Assembly (NCBI GenBank): GCA_030054175.1
Contig: JASGCM010000011.1
Coordinates: forward strand, 57,154 to 121,153
Direction of reading: 5' to 3'
From: Alphaproteobacteria bacterium
GTDB lineage: Bacteria; Pseudomonadota; Gammaproteobacteria; Burkholderiales; Burkholderiaceae_C
DNA length: 64,000 nucleotides
The notes under the pieces are model-generated. The model saw nothing but the letters and a program-made list of their open reading frames with translations, was not told the DNA's origin and ran no database searches. Both the position numbers and the translations under genes were made by a program. Positions 35,606 through 47,139 of the stretch are shown piece after piece. Each line of letters starts with the position of its first letter. Position 1 is the first letter of the stretch.

Positions 35606-37714
35606 TCAGGCTTTCAGGTAATCGTGGCGGCTGCCCAGCCAACGATGCAAATGCGTTTCTGCCAGTTGTGGATGACGGTCCAGCATTTGGGGGGCCACAC
35701 GGCGCGCCCACTCCAGCCACTGCACATCGGTTTGCAGGTCGGCAAAACGCAACATCGCCGCCCCAGACTGGCGGGCACCCAAGAATTCGCCCGGACCCCG
35801 AATCTCCAAGTCGCGACGCGCGATCTCGAAGCCGTCCGCCGTGTCGACCATGGCACGCAATCGCTCGCGAGCCGTTTCAGACAGGCGCCCCACCTCGCCG
35901 GTGGCGTACATCAGCACACAGGCGGACGCTGCTGCACCCCGTCCCACCCGGCCACGGAGCTGATGCAACTGACTCAAGCCAAAGCGCTCGGCATGCTCGA
36001 TCACCATCAGCGATGCGTTGGGCACATCGACCCCAACCTCGATCACGGTGGTGCTGACCAGCACCGCCATGTCGCCCCGTGTGAACAAATCCATCACCGC
36101 CTTTTTCTCGGCCACTGGCATGCGCGAATGCAGCAAACCCACCAAAACCGGCTTTTTCGGATCAGCGTTGAGCGCCTCGCTCAATTGGCGGTGGGTTTCG
36201 GTGGCGTTGGTCAAATCCAGCGCTTCGCTCTCTTCAATGAGCGGGCAAACCCAATAGACCTGTCGGCCCTGCTCGATTTGTGCGCTGATGCGCTGAACCA
36301 ACTCGGCGCGCCGGCTGTCGGCGATCAAACGGGTGACCACCGGCGTGCGGCCGGGGGGCAATTCGTCCAAGGTTGAGACATCCAGATCGGCATAGTGCGC
36401 CATAGCCAGCGTGCGCGGGATGGGGGTGGCACTCATCATCAGCATGTGAGGCTCTTGCACGCCATCGGCTTGGCCGGCTTGTTGGGTTTTGCGCCGCAAG
36501 GTCAGCCGCTGCTCGACACCAAAGCGGTGTTGCTCGTCAATGATGGCCAGCCCCAATCGATTGAACTGCACGTCTTGCTGGATCACCGCATGCGTGCCCA
36601 CCACCAGCAAAGCCGAACCATCGGCGATGGCCTCGTTCATCAGTTGGCGCTCTTTCTTTTTCTGGCTGCCCGTGAGCCATGCCACCCGGCAACCGGGCGG
36701 CAACACCGGCTCGATCCATTGCACCAATTTGCGAAAGTGCTGCTCGGCCAAAATTTCGGTCGGCGCCATCAACGCGCATTGCCAGCCGGCATCCATGGCC
36801 TGCGCCGCCGCCAAGGCTGCGACCACCGTCTTGCCCGAGCCCACATCGCCTTGCAAAAGCCGGTGCATGGGCACCTGACTCGCCAAATCAGCGGCGATCT
36901 CTTGGCCCACACGAACTTGCGCCCCGGTCAACTCAAATGGCAATGCGGCACGCAAACCCAGCAAAACACCACCGCCAGCAACCGGCAAAACGGGCGCGCG
37001 CAAAGCATCGCGCTCGCGCTTGGCACGCATCTGCGAGAGTTGCTGGGCCAGCAACTCCTCGGCTTTCAAGCGGCACCACGCCGGGTGGCTGCGGTCTTCC
37101 AAGGTGGCCAGCGGGGTGTCAGGGGGGGGGTGGTGCAAAAAACGCAGGGCTTGAGCCAGGGGCCAAATGCCCCGAGGCTGCATGTCGGCGGGCAGCGTTT
37201 CGGAAAAAGCCCCTTCGCGCAAAGCCCGCTCAAGTCCGCCTTGCACCGCTTTGCGCAAATAGGCTTGCGGCAGACTGGCGGCGCTGGGGTACACCGGGGT
37301 CAGGGCTTCAGACAACGGGGCGCCTGCCACCGAGACCGATGGGTGCATCATGGTGCGCCCCATGAAGCCCCCGCGCACCTCACCGCGCACGCGCACGCGC
37401 TGACCCGCCTCGAGCATTTTTTTCATGTTCGGGTAGAAATTGAAAAAACGCAGGGTGCAGGTGTCGCTGCCGTCATCGAGCACCACTTGCAACTGGCGGC
37501 GCGGCCTGTAGGCGACATCACAGCGCCGCACCTCGCCCTCGATCTGCGCGACATCGCCGTCACGCACATCGCGCAACTTGACGATGCGGGTTTCGTCCTC
37601 GTAACGGTAGGGCAAATGCAAGGACAGGTCTACAGACCGCAACAAACCCATTTTGCGCAACGCTTTTTGGGGCGCCGACAAAGGCTTTTCTACGGCTGGG
37701 CTGGTTTCGGGCAT
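35606..37714 (-). CDS. recG: ATP-dependent DNA helicase RecG
   Basis: 702-residue superfamily 2 branch-migration helicase that regresses stalled forks. N-terminal wedge domain (OB fold, GEVRGGFMGRTM near 105), Walker A GDVGSGKTVVAALAA, DEQH box in IIDEQHRFGVEQR, MSATPIPRTLAM, and motifs V-VI STTVIEVGVDVPNA and QLRGRVGRG. Length matches the family. The ATG at 37714 (MPETSPAVEK) was preferred to a start 11 codons upstream. Confidence 0.96.
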   Translation of the reverse strand: MPETSPAVEKPLSAPQKALRKMGLLRSVDLSLHLPYRYEDETRIVKLRDVRDGDVAQIEGEVRRCDVAYRPRRQLQVVLDDGSDTCTLRFFNFYPNMKKMLEAGQRVRVRGEVRGGFMGRTMMHPSVSVAGAPLSEALTPVYPSAASLPQAYLRKAVQGGLERALREGAFSETLPADMQPRGIWPLAQALRFLHHPPPDTPLATLEDRSHPAWCRLKAEELLAQQLSQMRAKRERDALRAPVLPVAGGGVLLGLRAALPFELTGAQVRVGQEIAADLASQVPMHRLLQGDVGSGKTVVAALAAAQAMDAGWQCALMAPTEILAEQHFRKLVQWIEPVLPPGCRVAWLTGSQKKKERQLMNEAIADGSALLVVGTHAVIQQDVQFNRLGLAIIDEQHRFGVEQRLTLRRKTQQAGQADGVQEPHMLMMSATPIPRTLAMAHYADLDVSTLDELPPGRTPVVTRLIADSRRAELVQRISAQIEQGRQVYWVCPLIEESEALDLTNATETHRQLSEALNADPKKPVLVGLLHSRMPVAEKKAVMDLFTRGDMAVLVSTTVIEVGVDVPNASLMVIEHAERFGLSQLHQLRGRVGRGAAASACVLMYATGEVGRLSETARERLRAMVDTADGFEIARRDLEIRGPGEFLGARQSGAAMLRFADLQTDVQWLEWARRVAPQMLDRHPQLAETHLHRWLGSRHDYLKA

Positions 37715-37788
37715 GTCGGAATTGTGCCTTGGGATCCATGCGAACATAAATCATTTCTTGGAACGGGCTCGTCCGGCCCTCAAGCAAC

Positions 37789-40045
<2,257 letters not shown>

Positions 40046-40061
40046 TCACCACAGACCTGCC

Positions 40062-40541
40062 ATGAGCCTGGAATCCGTCCGTCAATTTTTCGCCCAACAT
40101 GGGGTCGATGCCCCCATCCTGATCACCCCCGAGACCACGGCCACTGTCGCCACGGCGGCGGCGGCCCATGGGGTTAGCCCAGGGCAGATCGCCAAGACCC
40201 TGGCTTTTCACCTGTCCGATGGCCGTGACATCCTGGTGGTCGCCTCCGGTGACGTGCGCATCGACCACGGCAAATTCAAGCGCACCTTTGGCAAGGGGAA
40301 AATGTTGGGTGCTGACGATGTGGTGCGTCTCACCGGACATCCGGTAGGCGGCGTCTGCCCATTTGGCTTGGCCACTCCCATGGCGGTGCACCTGGATACC
40401 TCTTTGCAAGCCTACGACGAGATGCTGCCCGCTGCCGGCAGCATCGACAGCGCGGTGCGCATCTCGGTGGCCGACATGGCCCGATTGACCCAAGGGGTCT
40501 GGGTGGACGTGTGCAGCCCGACCACCCATAAATTGGGGTGA
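40062..40541 (+). CDS. YbaK/EbsC-family aminoacyl-tRNA deacylase
   Basis: 159 residues, a free-standing editing domain related to the ProRS INS domain that clears mischarged tRNAs. QIAKTLAFHLSDGRDILVV contains the conserved Lys, followed by GDVRIDHGKFK and the GGVCPFGL loop. It starts 16 bp after tgt in the same direction. Specificity (Cys-tRNA-Pro, Ala-tRNA-Pro or other) cannot be decided from sequence alone. Confidence 0.87.
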   Translation: MSLESVRQFFAQHGVDAPILITPETTATVATAAAAHGVSPGQIAKTLAFHLSDGRDILVVASGDVRIDHGKFKRTFGKGKMLGADDVVRLTGHPVGGVCPFGLATPMAVHLDTSLQAYDEMLPAAGSIDSAVRISVADMARLTQGVWVDVCSPTTHKLG

Positions 40542-40543
40542 GA

Positions 40544-40568
40544 GAAATTGGGGTCTGACCCCAATTTC
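40544..40568. repeat. 25-bp palindromic element between convergent genes
   Basis: GAAATTGGGGTC, a single central T, and the exact reverse complement. It begins 2 bp after the YbaK gene stop and ends 3 bp before the 3' end of the convergent dehydrogenase gene. As RNA it forms a 10-bp stem with a 5-nt loop and TTCTTCC after it, so it could act as a two-way terminator. A partial copy (AATTGGGGTG) precedes it and a degraded copy is at 22376. Confidence 0.8.
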
Positions 40569-40571
40569 TTC

Positions 40572-41468
40572 CTATTTCTTTGGCAGATCGATGCCGGGGA
40601 AGATTTTGATGACGGCACTGTCGTCTTCGCGGCCAAACCCCGCCGATGACGCCTGCATGAACATCTGATGCGCGGTGCTGGCCAAGGGCAATGGGAACTT
40701 GCTGGCCCGCGCGGTATCGAGCACCAGCCCCAGGTCTTTGACGAAGATGTCGACCGCTGACAAGGGGGTGTAATCGGCCGCCAGCACATGGGCCATGCGG
40801 TTTTCAAACATCCAGCTGTTACCGGCGCTGTGGGTAATCACTTCGTAGAGTTCGTGCGCCTCGACCCCTTCCCGCAGGCCCAGCGCCATGGCCTCGGCAG
40901 CAGCGGCAATGTGCACTCCAGCCAACAACTGGTTGATGATCTTGACTTTTGAGCCATTGCCAGCCCGTTGGCCCAACTTATAGACTTTGCCAGCCATGGC
41001 CTGTAAAAACGGGTCGGCCAAGACATAGGCCTCGGCTGTCCCAGCCGTCATCATGGTCATCTCGCCACTGGCAGCGCGTGCCGCACCCCCCGAGATCGGC
41101 GCATCCAGATACAACAGACCCATGCCTTGCAAGGCCTCCTCCCACTCAATCGAGCGTTTCGGGTCGACAGTGGAGCACATCACGAACAAGCTGCCCGCTC
41201 GCATGGCCTGCGCCACGCCCTTTCCGTTGCGATCAGGACCCCACAAGACCTGCTCGGTCTGGTCGGCGTTGACCACCACCGAAATCACCACATCGCAGGC
41301 CGCGCCCAATTCGGCCAGGGTGGCGCACTCGACGCCGCCCTGAGCCGCAAATGCACGCGCCACCTCAGGGCGGATGTCATACACATGGGGCACAAAACCC
41401 GCGCGACGCAAACTGCCCGCCATGCCAGCGCCCATGGCGCCCAGCCCAATCAATCCCACTTTGTTCAT
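40572..41468 (-). CDS. Beta-hydroxyacid dehydrogenase, L-threonate dehydrogenase-like
   Basis: 298-residue NAD(P)-dependent enzyme of the 3-hydroxyisobutyrate dehydrogenase family. Rossmann motif VGLIGLGAMGAGMAGSL at residues 4-20; substrate motif YLDAPISGGAARAASG; catalytic Lys in NGSKVKIINQLLAGVH. The blocks HELYEVITHSAGNSWMFENR and TPLSAVDIFVKDLG are the ones I associate with LtnD threonate dehydrogenases. No ltnC or other threonate-pathway genes are near. Its ATG overlaps the stop of the FIST gene (ATGA). Confidence 0.82.
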   Translation of the reverse strand: MNKVGLIGLGAMGAGMAGSLRRAGFVPHVYDIRPEVARAFAAQGGVECATLAELGAACDVVISVVVNADQTEQVLWGPDRNGKGVAQAMRAGSLFVMCSTVDPKRSIEWEEALQGMGLLYLDAPISGGAARAASGEMTMMTAGTAEAYVLADPFLQAMAGKVYKLGQRAGNGSKVKIINQLLAGVHIAAAAEAMALGLREGVEAHELYEVITHSAGNSWMFENRMAHVLAADYTPLSAVDIFVKDLGLVLDTARASKFPLPLASTAHQMFMQASSAGFGREDDSAVIKIFPGIDLPKK

Positions 41469-42718
41469 GCTTCCCCCTGGGTGAACACCGTCAACACGCC
41501 GGTGTAACCGTACAAATTTTGATGAGCGATCTCGCCGCCTGCAAAAAATCCAACCAAGGGCACATCGCCCAAGGCTCGCCGCACCAATTGCATTTCGGCA
41601 TGGGGCGCGCCAAAGTGCGGGCCACCTCTGCCGGAACAACTGACGTAAATCGCCCCGGCGATGCCGCGTGAGGGGTGCGGCCCGGCAGTGGCTTCATCGG
41701 CCAGGGTGCGGCCCAAATCGGCGGTGATCTCTTCGGGCTCCAAGGCCTCGCGGATTTCGGCGCCGATGCGCAGCAAGTCGGCTCGGGCAGCGTCGGTGTG
41801 GCGCCGACAAAAAGCCGCCTGCATGCCAGGCTCTAATTCTTGTGCGATCGCCACCGCACGGCGATTGGGATCCAGACCCAAAATATGTCGCACCATCACC
41901 TCTTCGCCGAACTGTCCGGCGCGGGGCAACATGGCGCTGGAAGAACGCGACAAACCCACCAAGGTGGCGCGCACTGCATTCACCGCACGTTGTGGGTCGT
42001 ACAAATCCACACCCAAATCCGCCAGCAGGACATCCAAGGCGGGTTGGCCATCGAGCTCGGTGATGACATGCCCTTCCCAGGCGGTGATGGCACGGACCGC
42101 CGATACGGGTTGACAACCCTGAGTGACTCGCGATACCAAGCTCACCGCGGGACCGAAGGCGACGCCACTCAGGCCGCCTTGAAACACACCCTCGTTGGGT
42201 CCTTGTTGCAGGCCACACGCCCACTGGGGCAAGGCGCCGCGCCCACAAGCCAAGCCACCAAAGACATGGCCGCTGGCGGTGGACTGGGCCAACTCTTGCA
42301 CCAATTCACCCAAATCAGGCGAGCGGCCATCGGCGTGAATCAAAGCGGTCTGCGCAACGAAGCCCTGAGACAACGCGGCACTCAGCGGTGCCACACCGCT
42401 GAACAATCGGTAATCATCTTGCGGCAATTGCATCAGCATCACGCTCAGCGCCGGCTCGTCAAAATACTCGACCCCAGGTCCGCAAACACCGATGCCGATG
42501 GTGCCCGACCAATCGCGCACTTGGGGCAACTGAGCCCGCAGATGCACCAAGATGGTCGCCGCATGGTTCGCGTAGCGGTCGGTCAGGTACACCAAGCCCA
42601 AACTGGGCTGGTCGGCATAGTCTGGCAAGGCCATTTGGGCGCGCAGCTGCGCCACCACCAAACCGGCGGCCATGGCCCATTGAGGGTGGGTGGCGTGCCC
42701 ATGTGGAAACAACTTCAT
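41465..42718 (-). CDS. FIST-domain signal-transduction protein
   Basis: 417 residues made of a FIST N-terminal domain (about 30-215) and a FIST C-terminal domain (about 220-400; GAIYVSCSGRGGPHFGAPHA and GFFAGGEIAHQ). FIST domains are sensors of small ligands, possibly amino acids, and are often fused to kinases or cyclases; this one stands alone with no output domain or transmembrane segment. It overlaps phaM upstream and the dehydrogenase downstream by 4 bp each. Ligand and output partner unknown. Confidence 0.85.
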   Translation of the reverse strand: MKLFPHGHATHPQWAMAAGLVVAQLRAQMALPDYADQPSLGLVYLTDRYANHAATILVHLRAQLPQVRDWSGTIGIGVCGPGVEYFDEPALSVMLMQLPQDDYRLFSGVAPLSAALSQGFVAQTALIHADGRSPDLGELVQELAQSTASGHVFGGLACGRGALPQWACGLQQGPNEGVFQGGLSGVAFGPAVSLVSRVTQGCQPVSAVRAITAWEGHVITELDGQPALDVLLADLGVDLYDPQRAVNAVRATLVGLSRSSSAMLPRAGQFGEEVMVRHILGLDPNRRAVAIAQELEPGMQAAFCRRHTDAARADLLRIGAEIREALEPEEITADLGRTLADEATAGPHPSRGIAGAIYVSCSGRGGPHFGAPHAEMQLVRRALGDVPLVGFFAGGEIAHQNLYGYTGVLTVFTQGEA

Positions 42719-43368
42719 GTGGACTTTCGGGATTGGGGTGGGGCTTTGGCGGCACGGCTCGGTTTGGCGCGCTGGTTCTTGCGGGGCGCCGCAGCAGAGG
42801 AGGCGGTGTTGGGTCTGGGCGGCTCAGCAGGAGCCATGGACTGGGCTTTGCGCTGCATGTCCTGCATAGCATCACCCGCAATTTGCTGGAACTGTTGCGT
42901 CAAAGAACCCCACCAAGCCATCGGATCAATGCCACCCGTCGGAGTGCTCGCGGCACCATCCATTGGAACCGACTTGCTGGACCGGGCTTTCTTGGGCGCA
43001 GAATCCCCGGGATTGGCAGGTGCGGCCGGGGGCTCGGCACTGGCCTTGTTCGCGGCATCCGGCGCGGACACCTTCAAGGCGTCGACCAACTGCCCCATGC
43101 TGACATTCATGCCTTGCAAGGTCGCCAAGGTCATGCGCTGCACTTCGAGGGCCTGAATGGTGGCAGCCACAGCCTGGGTGTTTTGCTCCAGCCAGAACTG
43201 CACGGTGCGCAAGTCTTGAATCCGTTTTTCCAATTCTTTCGGGTCCAAGGTAGGTGCCACCCAACTGCTGACCGAAGGGGCGCCCTGATTGGGAGCGGTG
43301 GCAAGTTTCTGCAAAAAATCAAAGCCAGGCACAAACTTCGAAAAATCGAAAGGGGTCGACTGACTCAT
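42715..43368 (-). CDS. phaM: PhaM-like polyhydroxyalkanoate granule regulatory protein
   Basis: 217 residues. The first 90 residues have the PhaM helical domain: WVAPTLDPKELEKRIQDLRT, QFWLEQNTQAVAATIQALEV and QRMTLATLQ. The rest is low-complexity, Ala/Pro-rich, with a basic tail (RKNQRAKPSRAAKAPPQSRK). In Ralstonia, PhaM activates PHA synthase PhaC and its basic tail binds DNA to link granules to the nucleoid. Start overlaps exbD (ATGA). No phaC gene is in the window. Confidence 0.82.
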   Translation of the reverse strand: MSQSTPFDFSKFVPGFDFLQKLATAPNQGAPSVSSWVAPTLDPKELEKRIQDLRTVQFWLEQNTQAVAATIQALEVQRMTLATLQGMNVSMGQLVDALKVSAPDAANKASAEPPAAPANPGDSAPKKARSSKSVPMDGAASTPTGGIDPMAWWGSLTQQFQQIAGDAMQDMQRKAQSMAPAEPPRPNTASSAAAPRKNQRAKPSRAAKAPPQSRKST

Positions 43369-43784
43369 GGGGTCTCCTTGATTTTTTCCATCACAAATCC
43401 GACTTTCTTCAGGCCGGCCCGATGGGTCGCCGCCAACACCTGTGCGATGCCTTCGTAGCGGGCCATGCGGTCACCCTGAATCAGCAATTGGGGTTGGGGC
43501 TCCCGAACAGCCATCTCGTGCAAACGGCTCTCGAGCTCGGTCGCCGACACGTTCAGGCCATCCAGATCATAAGCACCCTGAGCCGAGACATTCAAGCGCA
43601 CCATCCCGGGCTTGGGGCCCAAGGGTTGGCTGTTGGCTTTGGGCAAATCGATATTCACGGCCTGTCGCATGAGCGGCGCAGTCACCATGAAAATGATCAA
43701 CAACACCAACATCACATCGACCAGGGGGGTCATGTTGATTTCGCTCATGACCTCCTCGGCCTGGTCCTGGGTCTGAAACGCCAT
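43365..43784 (-). CDS. exbD: ExbD/TolR-family biopolymer transport protein
   Basis: 139 residues with a single N-terminal transmembrane helix. The proton-path Asp is in SEINMTPLVDVMLVLLIIF, and MRQAVNIDLP begins the periplasmic domain. With ExbB it converts proton-motive force to TonB movement. The ATG at 43784 (MAFQTQDQ) was chosen; it lies 1 bp after the exbB stop codon. Confidence 0.92.
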   Translation of the reverse strand: MAFQTQDQAEEVMSEINMTPLVDVMLVLLIIFMVTAPLMRQAVNIDLPKANSQPLGPKPGMVRLNVSAQGAYDLDGLNVSATELESRLHEMAVREPQPQLLIQGDRMARYEGIAQVLAATHRAGLKKVGFVMEKIKETP

Positions 43785-43785
43785 C

Positions 43786-44466
43786 TCAGGCCTCTTCCCA
43801 GGCGCCGGTGATGGCATGTGCATGTACCATGACGGCAAATTCACGCCAAGTCGCGAGTCGATTCTTGGCCGCCCGCACCAAACCGTTGTAGGACAACACC
43901 GCCGGTATGGCGACCGCCAGACCCAAGGCGGTCATCACCAGGGCCTCGCCCACTGGCCCAGCGACCTGATCGATGGAAGCCAACCCCGATTGCCCGATTT
44001 CAGCCAAAGCATGGTAGATGCCCCACACCGTGCCCAGCAGTCCAACGAAGGGGGCTGTCGCACCGACCGAAGCCAATACCGTCAAGTGCTTTTGCGCCTG
44101 CATCCAAGATCGATCCAAACCCAACTGCAAACGGCGGGTGATCCATTCGCTTCCATCAACGACGCGGCCCTGAGCATGCTGACCCATGTGTCGCAAATCG
44201 CGTACCGCATCCCAAGCCAGGTCATGCAGCATGGCATAGGGGTCGTCGGCTTCGGCGCCCTGTCGCCATGCCTGGCGTTGCGCCGCATTGAATTGCCGCC
44301 ATCCCTGGGCATTGCGCGCCATGCGACGTTCGCGCCAACCCTCCACCAGCTTGAACAACAAAACCACCCAAGACAAGACCGACATCAGCAGCAACAGCAG
44401 GGCCACCCCCAGCGTGACGGCATCGCCTTGCTGGATGGTCGACCAAAAACCCGAACTCACTTGCAT
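43786..44466 (-). CDS. exbB: MotA/TolQ/ExbB proton channel protein
   Basis: 226 residues. Three transmembrane segments: near 18-38 (LGVALLLLLMSVLSWVVLL), about 130-155 (SVGATAPFVGLLGTVWGIY) and about 170-195 (VGEALVMTALGLAVAIPAVL). The conserved TAPFVGLLGTVWGI block identifies the ExbB/TolQ family; neighbouring tonB indicates ExbB rather than TolQ. 3 bp after tonB. Confidence 0.92.
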   Translation of the reverse strand: MQVSSGFWSTIQQGDAVTLGVALLLLLMSVLSWVVLLFKLVEGWRERRMARNAQGWRQFNAAQRQAWRQGAEADDPYAMLHDLAWDAVRDLRHMGQHAQGRVVDGSEWITRRLQLGLDRSWMQAQKHLTVLASVGATAPFVGLLGTVWGIYHALAEIGQSGLASIDQVAGPVGEALVMTALGLAVAIPAVLSYNGLVRAAKNRLATWREFAVMVHAHAITGAWEEA

Positions 44467-44469
44467 GCT

Positions 44470-45174
44470 TCAATCCCTTGAAGGTTTCAAATCAAAGGTG
44501 ATCGGCACATTGAACCACATGGCCTGTGCCCGACCACCCCGCTGCCCAGCCACATAGCGCCACGACATGACGGCATCGATGGCCGCCCGATCCAATCGAC
44601 TGTACCCGCTACTGGTCTGCAATTCTGCCTGTTGCGGCCAGCCCTTGTCGTCGATCAAAACCCGCACCACCACCCGGCCCTGTTCACCCAGGCGCTTGCT
44701 GACAGGCGGGTAAGCGGGCGGAGGGTTGTTCAAATAAGCCGCCGATTGAGTGGGCAACACCCACTCTTCCATCGCGGGGCGTGGTGACTGGGGCGGACCC
44801 GGACTCGCCACAGGCGCTGAAGGGTTCACTCCACCAGGCGTGGATGGGGTCGCTGGTGCTACCGCTGGCCCGGGGGCGACCTCGGCTGGCCGACTCATCG
44901 GGACCGGTGTTGGCGGCGCGGGACTTGGGGCCGTCAAGGTCATGGGGGGCGGTCTGAGGGGCACCGATTGCAATGGCGCCATGGCCGGCGGCGGGTTGTG
45001 GGGTGCCGCTGGTGTGGGCTTGGCACGCACCGGATCGGGAGCAGTCATCGCCTCGAGCCAGACCACCTCAGGGGGGAAGACACGGACCGATCCCCCACGC
45101 CAAACCGCCGTGACCAGCCCCGCGTGTGCGGCCAGCACCAGCAACCAAACCACGGCATGGCGGCCACGGACCAT
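44470..45174 (-). CDS. tonB: Energy transducer TonB
   Basis: 234 residues. N-terminal transmembrane anchor ([19 protein letters not shown]), a long proline-rich periplasmic spacer (about 45-150, with many PxP repeats), and a C-terminal TonB domain: [40 protein letters not shown]. It drives TonB-dependent outer-membrane uptake. The ATG at 45174 avoids overlap with the enoyl-CoA hydratase stop at 45182 and puts the anchor at the N-terminus. Confidence 0.9.
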   Translation of the reverse strand: MVRGRHAVVWLLVLAAHAGLVTAVWRGGSVRVFPPEVVWLEAMTAPDPVRAKPTPAAPHNPPPAMAPLQSVPLRPPPMTLTAPSPAPPTPVPMSRPAEVAPGPAVAPATPSTPGGVNPSAPVASPGPPQSPRPAMEEWVLPTQSAAYLNNPPPAYPPVSKRLGEQGRVVVRVLIDDKGWPQQAELQTSSGYSRLDRAAIDAVMSWRYVAGQRGGRAQAMWFNVPITFDLKPSRD

Positions 45175-45181
45175 GTTTTGC

Positions 45182-45991
45182 TCAGTCAAAGCGCGGCGCA
45201 CGGCGCTCGCGCAGCGAGGCAACCCCTTCACGCACGTCTGGACCAGCGAAGCCCATGAATTCCAGCGCCAGCGAAGCGTCAAAAGTAGGGCCAGCTTGGC
45301 GCAACCAGTTGTTCAATGCGTATTTGGTCCAGCGGATGGCGGTTTGGCTGCCCGCAGCCAGTCGATCGGCGACCTCATAGGCTATGCTCAACAGCTCGCC
45401 CTCATGGACTGCCAAAGACACCAGACCAATGCGCTCAGCGGTTTCGCCGTCGACTGGTTCGCACAGCAGCAAGTGGTATTTGGCCTTGGCCATGCCACAC
45501 AACAGGGGCCAAATGATGGCCGCATGGTCGCCGGCCGCCACGCCCAAGCGGGTGTGGCCATCGACGATGCGAGCCGACTTGGAGGCAATCGAGATATCGG
45601 CAAGCAAGCCAGCCACCAGCCCAGCCCCCACCGCTGGGCCATGCATGGCGCTGACGATGGGTTTATCGCAATTGATGATGTTGTAGACCAAGTCGCGCGC
45701 CTCGCGCCAGACCCGCGTGCGGACCTCGAAATCCTCGGCCATGTCGGACACCAAGCCCAGATCACCGCCACCGGAAAAACCCATGCCTTCGCCGCGCAAC
45801 ACCGCGACGCGCACCGAGTCGTCGTGGCCAATATCACGCCAAATCTCGGTCAGCTCGTTATGTCCATCATGGCCGGCCGTGGGCAATTTGCCATTGCGGG
45901 CCTTCATCTGTACATCCAGCACGGCGCCCTGCGCACCGCGCCGCTCAATGTTCAAGGTTTGATATCGGCCATAGTCCACAGCTTGGTTCAT
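45182..45991 (-). CDS. Enoyl-CoA hydratase/isomerase family protein
   Basis: 269-residue crotonase-fold protein. The oxyanion-hole blocks are [16 protein letters not shown] and [35 protein letters not shown] follows. The usual catalytic Glu positions are not obvious, so the exact reaction (hydration, isomerisation or hydrolysis) is open. AAGGAG 6 nt upstream sets the ATG at 45991 rather than one five codons earlier. It is 49 bp after an FAH-fold gene and 7 bp before tonB. Confidence 0.85.
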   Translation of the reverse strand: MNQAVDYGRYQTLNIERRGAQGAVLDVQMKARNGKLPTAGHDGHNELTEIWRDIGHDDSVRVAVLRGEGMGFSGGGDLGLVSDMAEDFEVRTRVWREARDLVYNIINCDKPIVSAMHGPAVGAGLVAGLLADISIASKSARIVDGHTRLGVAAGDHAAIIWPLLCGMAKAKYHLLLCEPVDGETAERIGLVSLAVHEGELLSIAYEVADRLAAGSQTAIRWTKYALNNWLRQAGPTFDASLALEFMGFAGPDVREGVASLRERRAPRFD

Positions 45992-46040
45992 GGTGTGCTC
46001 CTTCAAAGAACTAGGGTCGGGGAATCCGCCGGGGTCGGAT

Positions 46041-47048
46041 TCAGTTCAGGGGTGAGATTTTTTGGTCGATGGCACCGAACACGCTTTGCCCGTCCAGGCC
46101 CTTCATTTCGATGCGGATGGTATCGCCATACTTCATGAAATCGGTGCTGGGTTGGCCATCCAAAATGGTCTCGATGGCGCGCTTTTCGGCAATGCAACTG
46201 TAGCCCTTGGGCCAGTCTTTCTTGCCCTTGTTCTCCACACCTTGGTTGCTGACCGTGCCGCTACCCACAATGGAGCCGGCACGGACATGGCGCGTCTTGC
46301 ACAAATGAGCGATCAGCTGACCAAAGTGAAACCGCATCTCAGGACCGGCTTCGCACATGCCTACCTTGCGGCCGTTCCATGTCGACTGCAAGGTCAGGTG
46401 CACCCGACCTTGCTGCCAAGCCTCGTCCAATTCATCAGGGGTGACCGCCACCGGACTGAACGCGGTGGCCGGCTTGCTTTGCAAAAACCCAAAGCCCTTG
46501 GCCAGTTCGGTCGAGATCAAATGACGCAAAGAGACATCATTGGCCAACATCAACAGACGCACGCCCGCAAGGGCCGTTTCCGGGTCAGCGCCCATGAGCA
46601 CATCGCCAGTGATCACCGCCAACTCGGCCTCAAAGTCGATGCCAAAGTCTTCGCTGGCGCACACCACGTCATCGGTGGGGCCCAAAAAATCATCGCTGCC
46701 ACCTTGGTACATGAGGGGCTCGGTGTAGTAGGACTCGGGCACTTCCGATTGGCGGGCCGCACGCACCAATTCCACATGGTTCAGATAGGCCGAACCATCG
46801 GCCCACTGGTAGGCTCGCGGCAGCGGAGCCATGCACATGCGGGGATCAAAGGGGAAGGCATGCCTAGCCTTGCCCATGTTCAACGTGTCGTACAGGTCTT
46901 GCAACTGGGGCGAGAGGAAGTTCCAGTCATCCAAAACCTGTTGCAAGCGACTGGCCACCCCGCTGGCATAGTGCGCCATGGTGAGATCGCGTGACACCAC
47001 CACCAACTGACCGTCGCGTGACCCGTCTTTGTATGTCGCCAGTTTCAA
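46041..47048 (-). CDS. Fumarylacetoacetate hydrolase-family protein
   Basis: 335-residue FAH-fold protein with start codon TTG at 47048 ([15 protein letters not shown] is the usual family N-terminus) preceded by an AGG-rich stretch. The metal site is [13 protein letters not shown] (Glu-x-Glu), with [11 protein letters not shown] and [13 protein letters not shown]. The length and C-terminal [20 protein letters not shown] suggest the bigger subfamily that often cleaves acylpyruvates. It heads the leftward block of enoyl-CoA hydratase, tonB and others, but the link is only positional. Confidence 0.85.
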   Translation of the reverse strand: MKLATYKDGSRDGQLVVVSRDLTMAHYASGVASRLQQVLDDWNFLSPQLQDLYDTLNMGKARHAFPFDPRMCMAPLPRAYQWADGSAYLNHVELVRAARQSEVPESYYTEPLMYQGGSDDFLGPTDDVVCASEDFGIDFEAELAVITGDVLMGADPETALAGVRLLMLANDVSLRHLISTELAKGFGFLQSKPATAFSPVAVTPDELDEAWQQGRVHLTLQSTWNGRKVGMCEAGPEMRFHFGQLIAHLCKTRHVRAGSIVGSGTVSNQGVENKGKKDWPKGYSCIAEKRAIETILDGQPSTDFMKYGDTIRIEMKGLDGQSVFGAIDQKISPLN

Positions 47049-47139
47049 ACCTGCCCCCTTGTTCAGTGTGTCATGAACTCAAACTGGGGTAAATTCACCT
47101 GAATGGCCCCATTGGATCGGCTTTCATTTTAAACACCCC

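Noticed and set aside
44750..46138. 462-codon + strand frame opposite tonB, enoyl-CoA hydratase and the FAH gene
   Set aside because: Runs across three opposing genes with clear families; its low-complexity Gly-rich start is antisense of the TonB proline-rich spacer.
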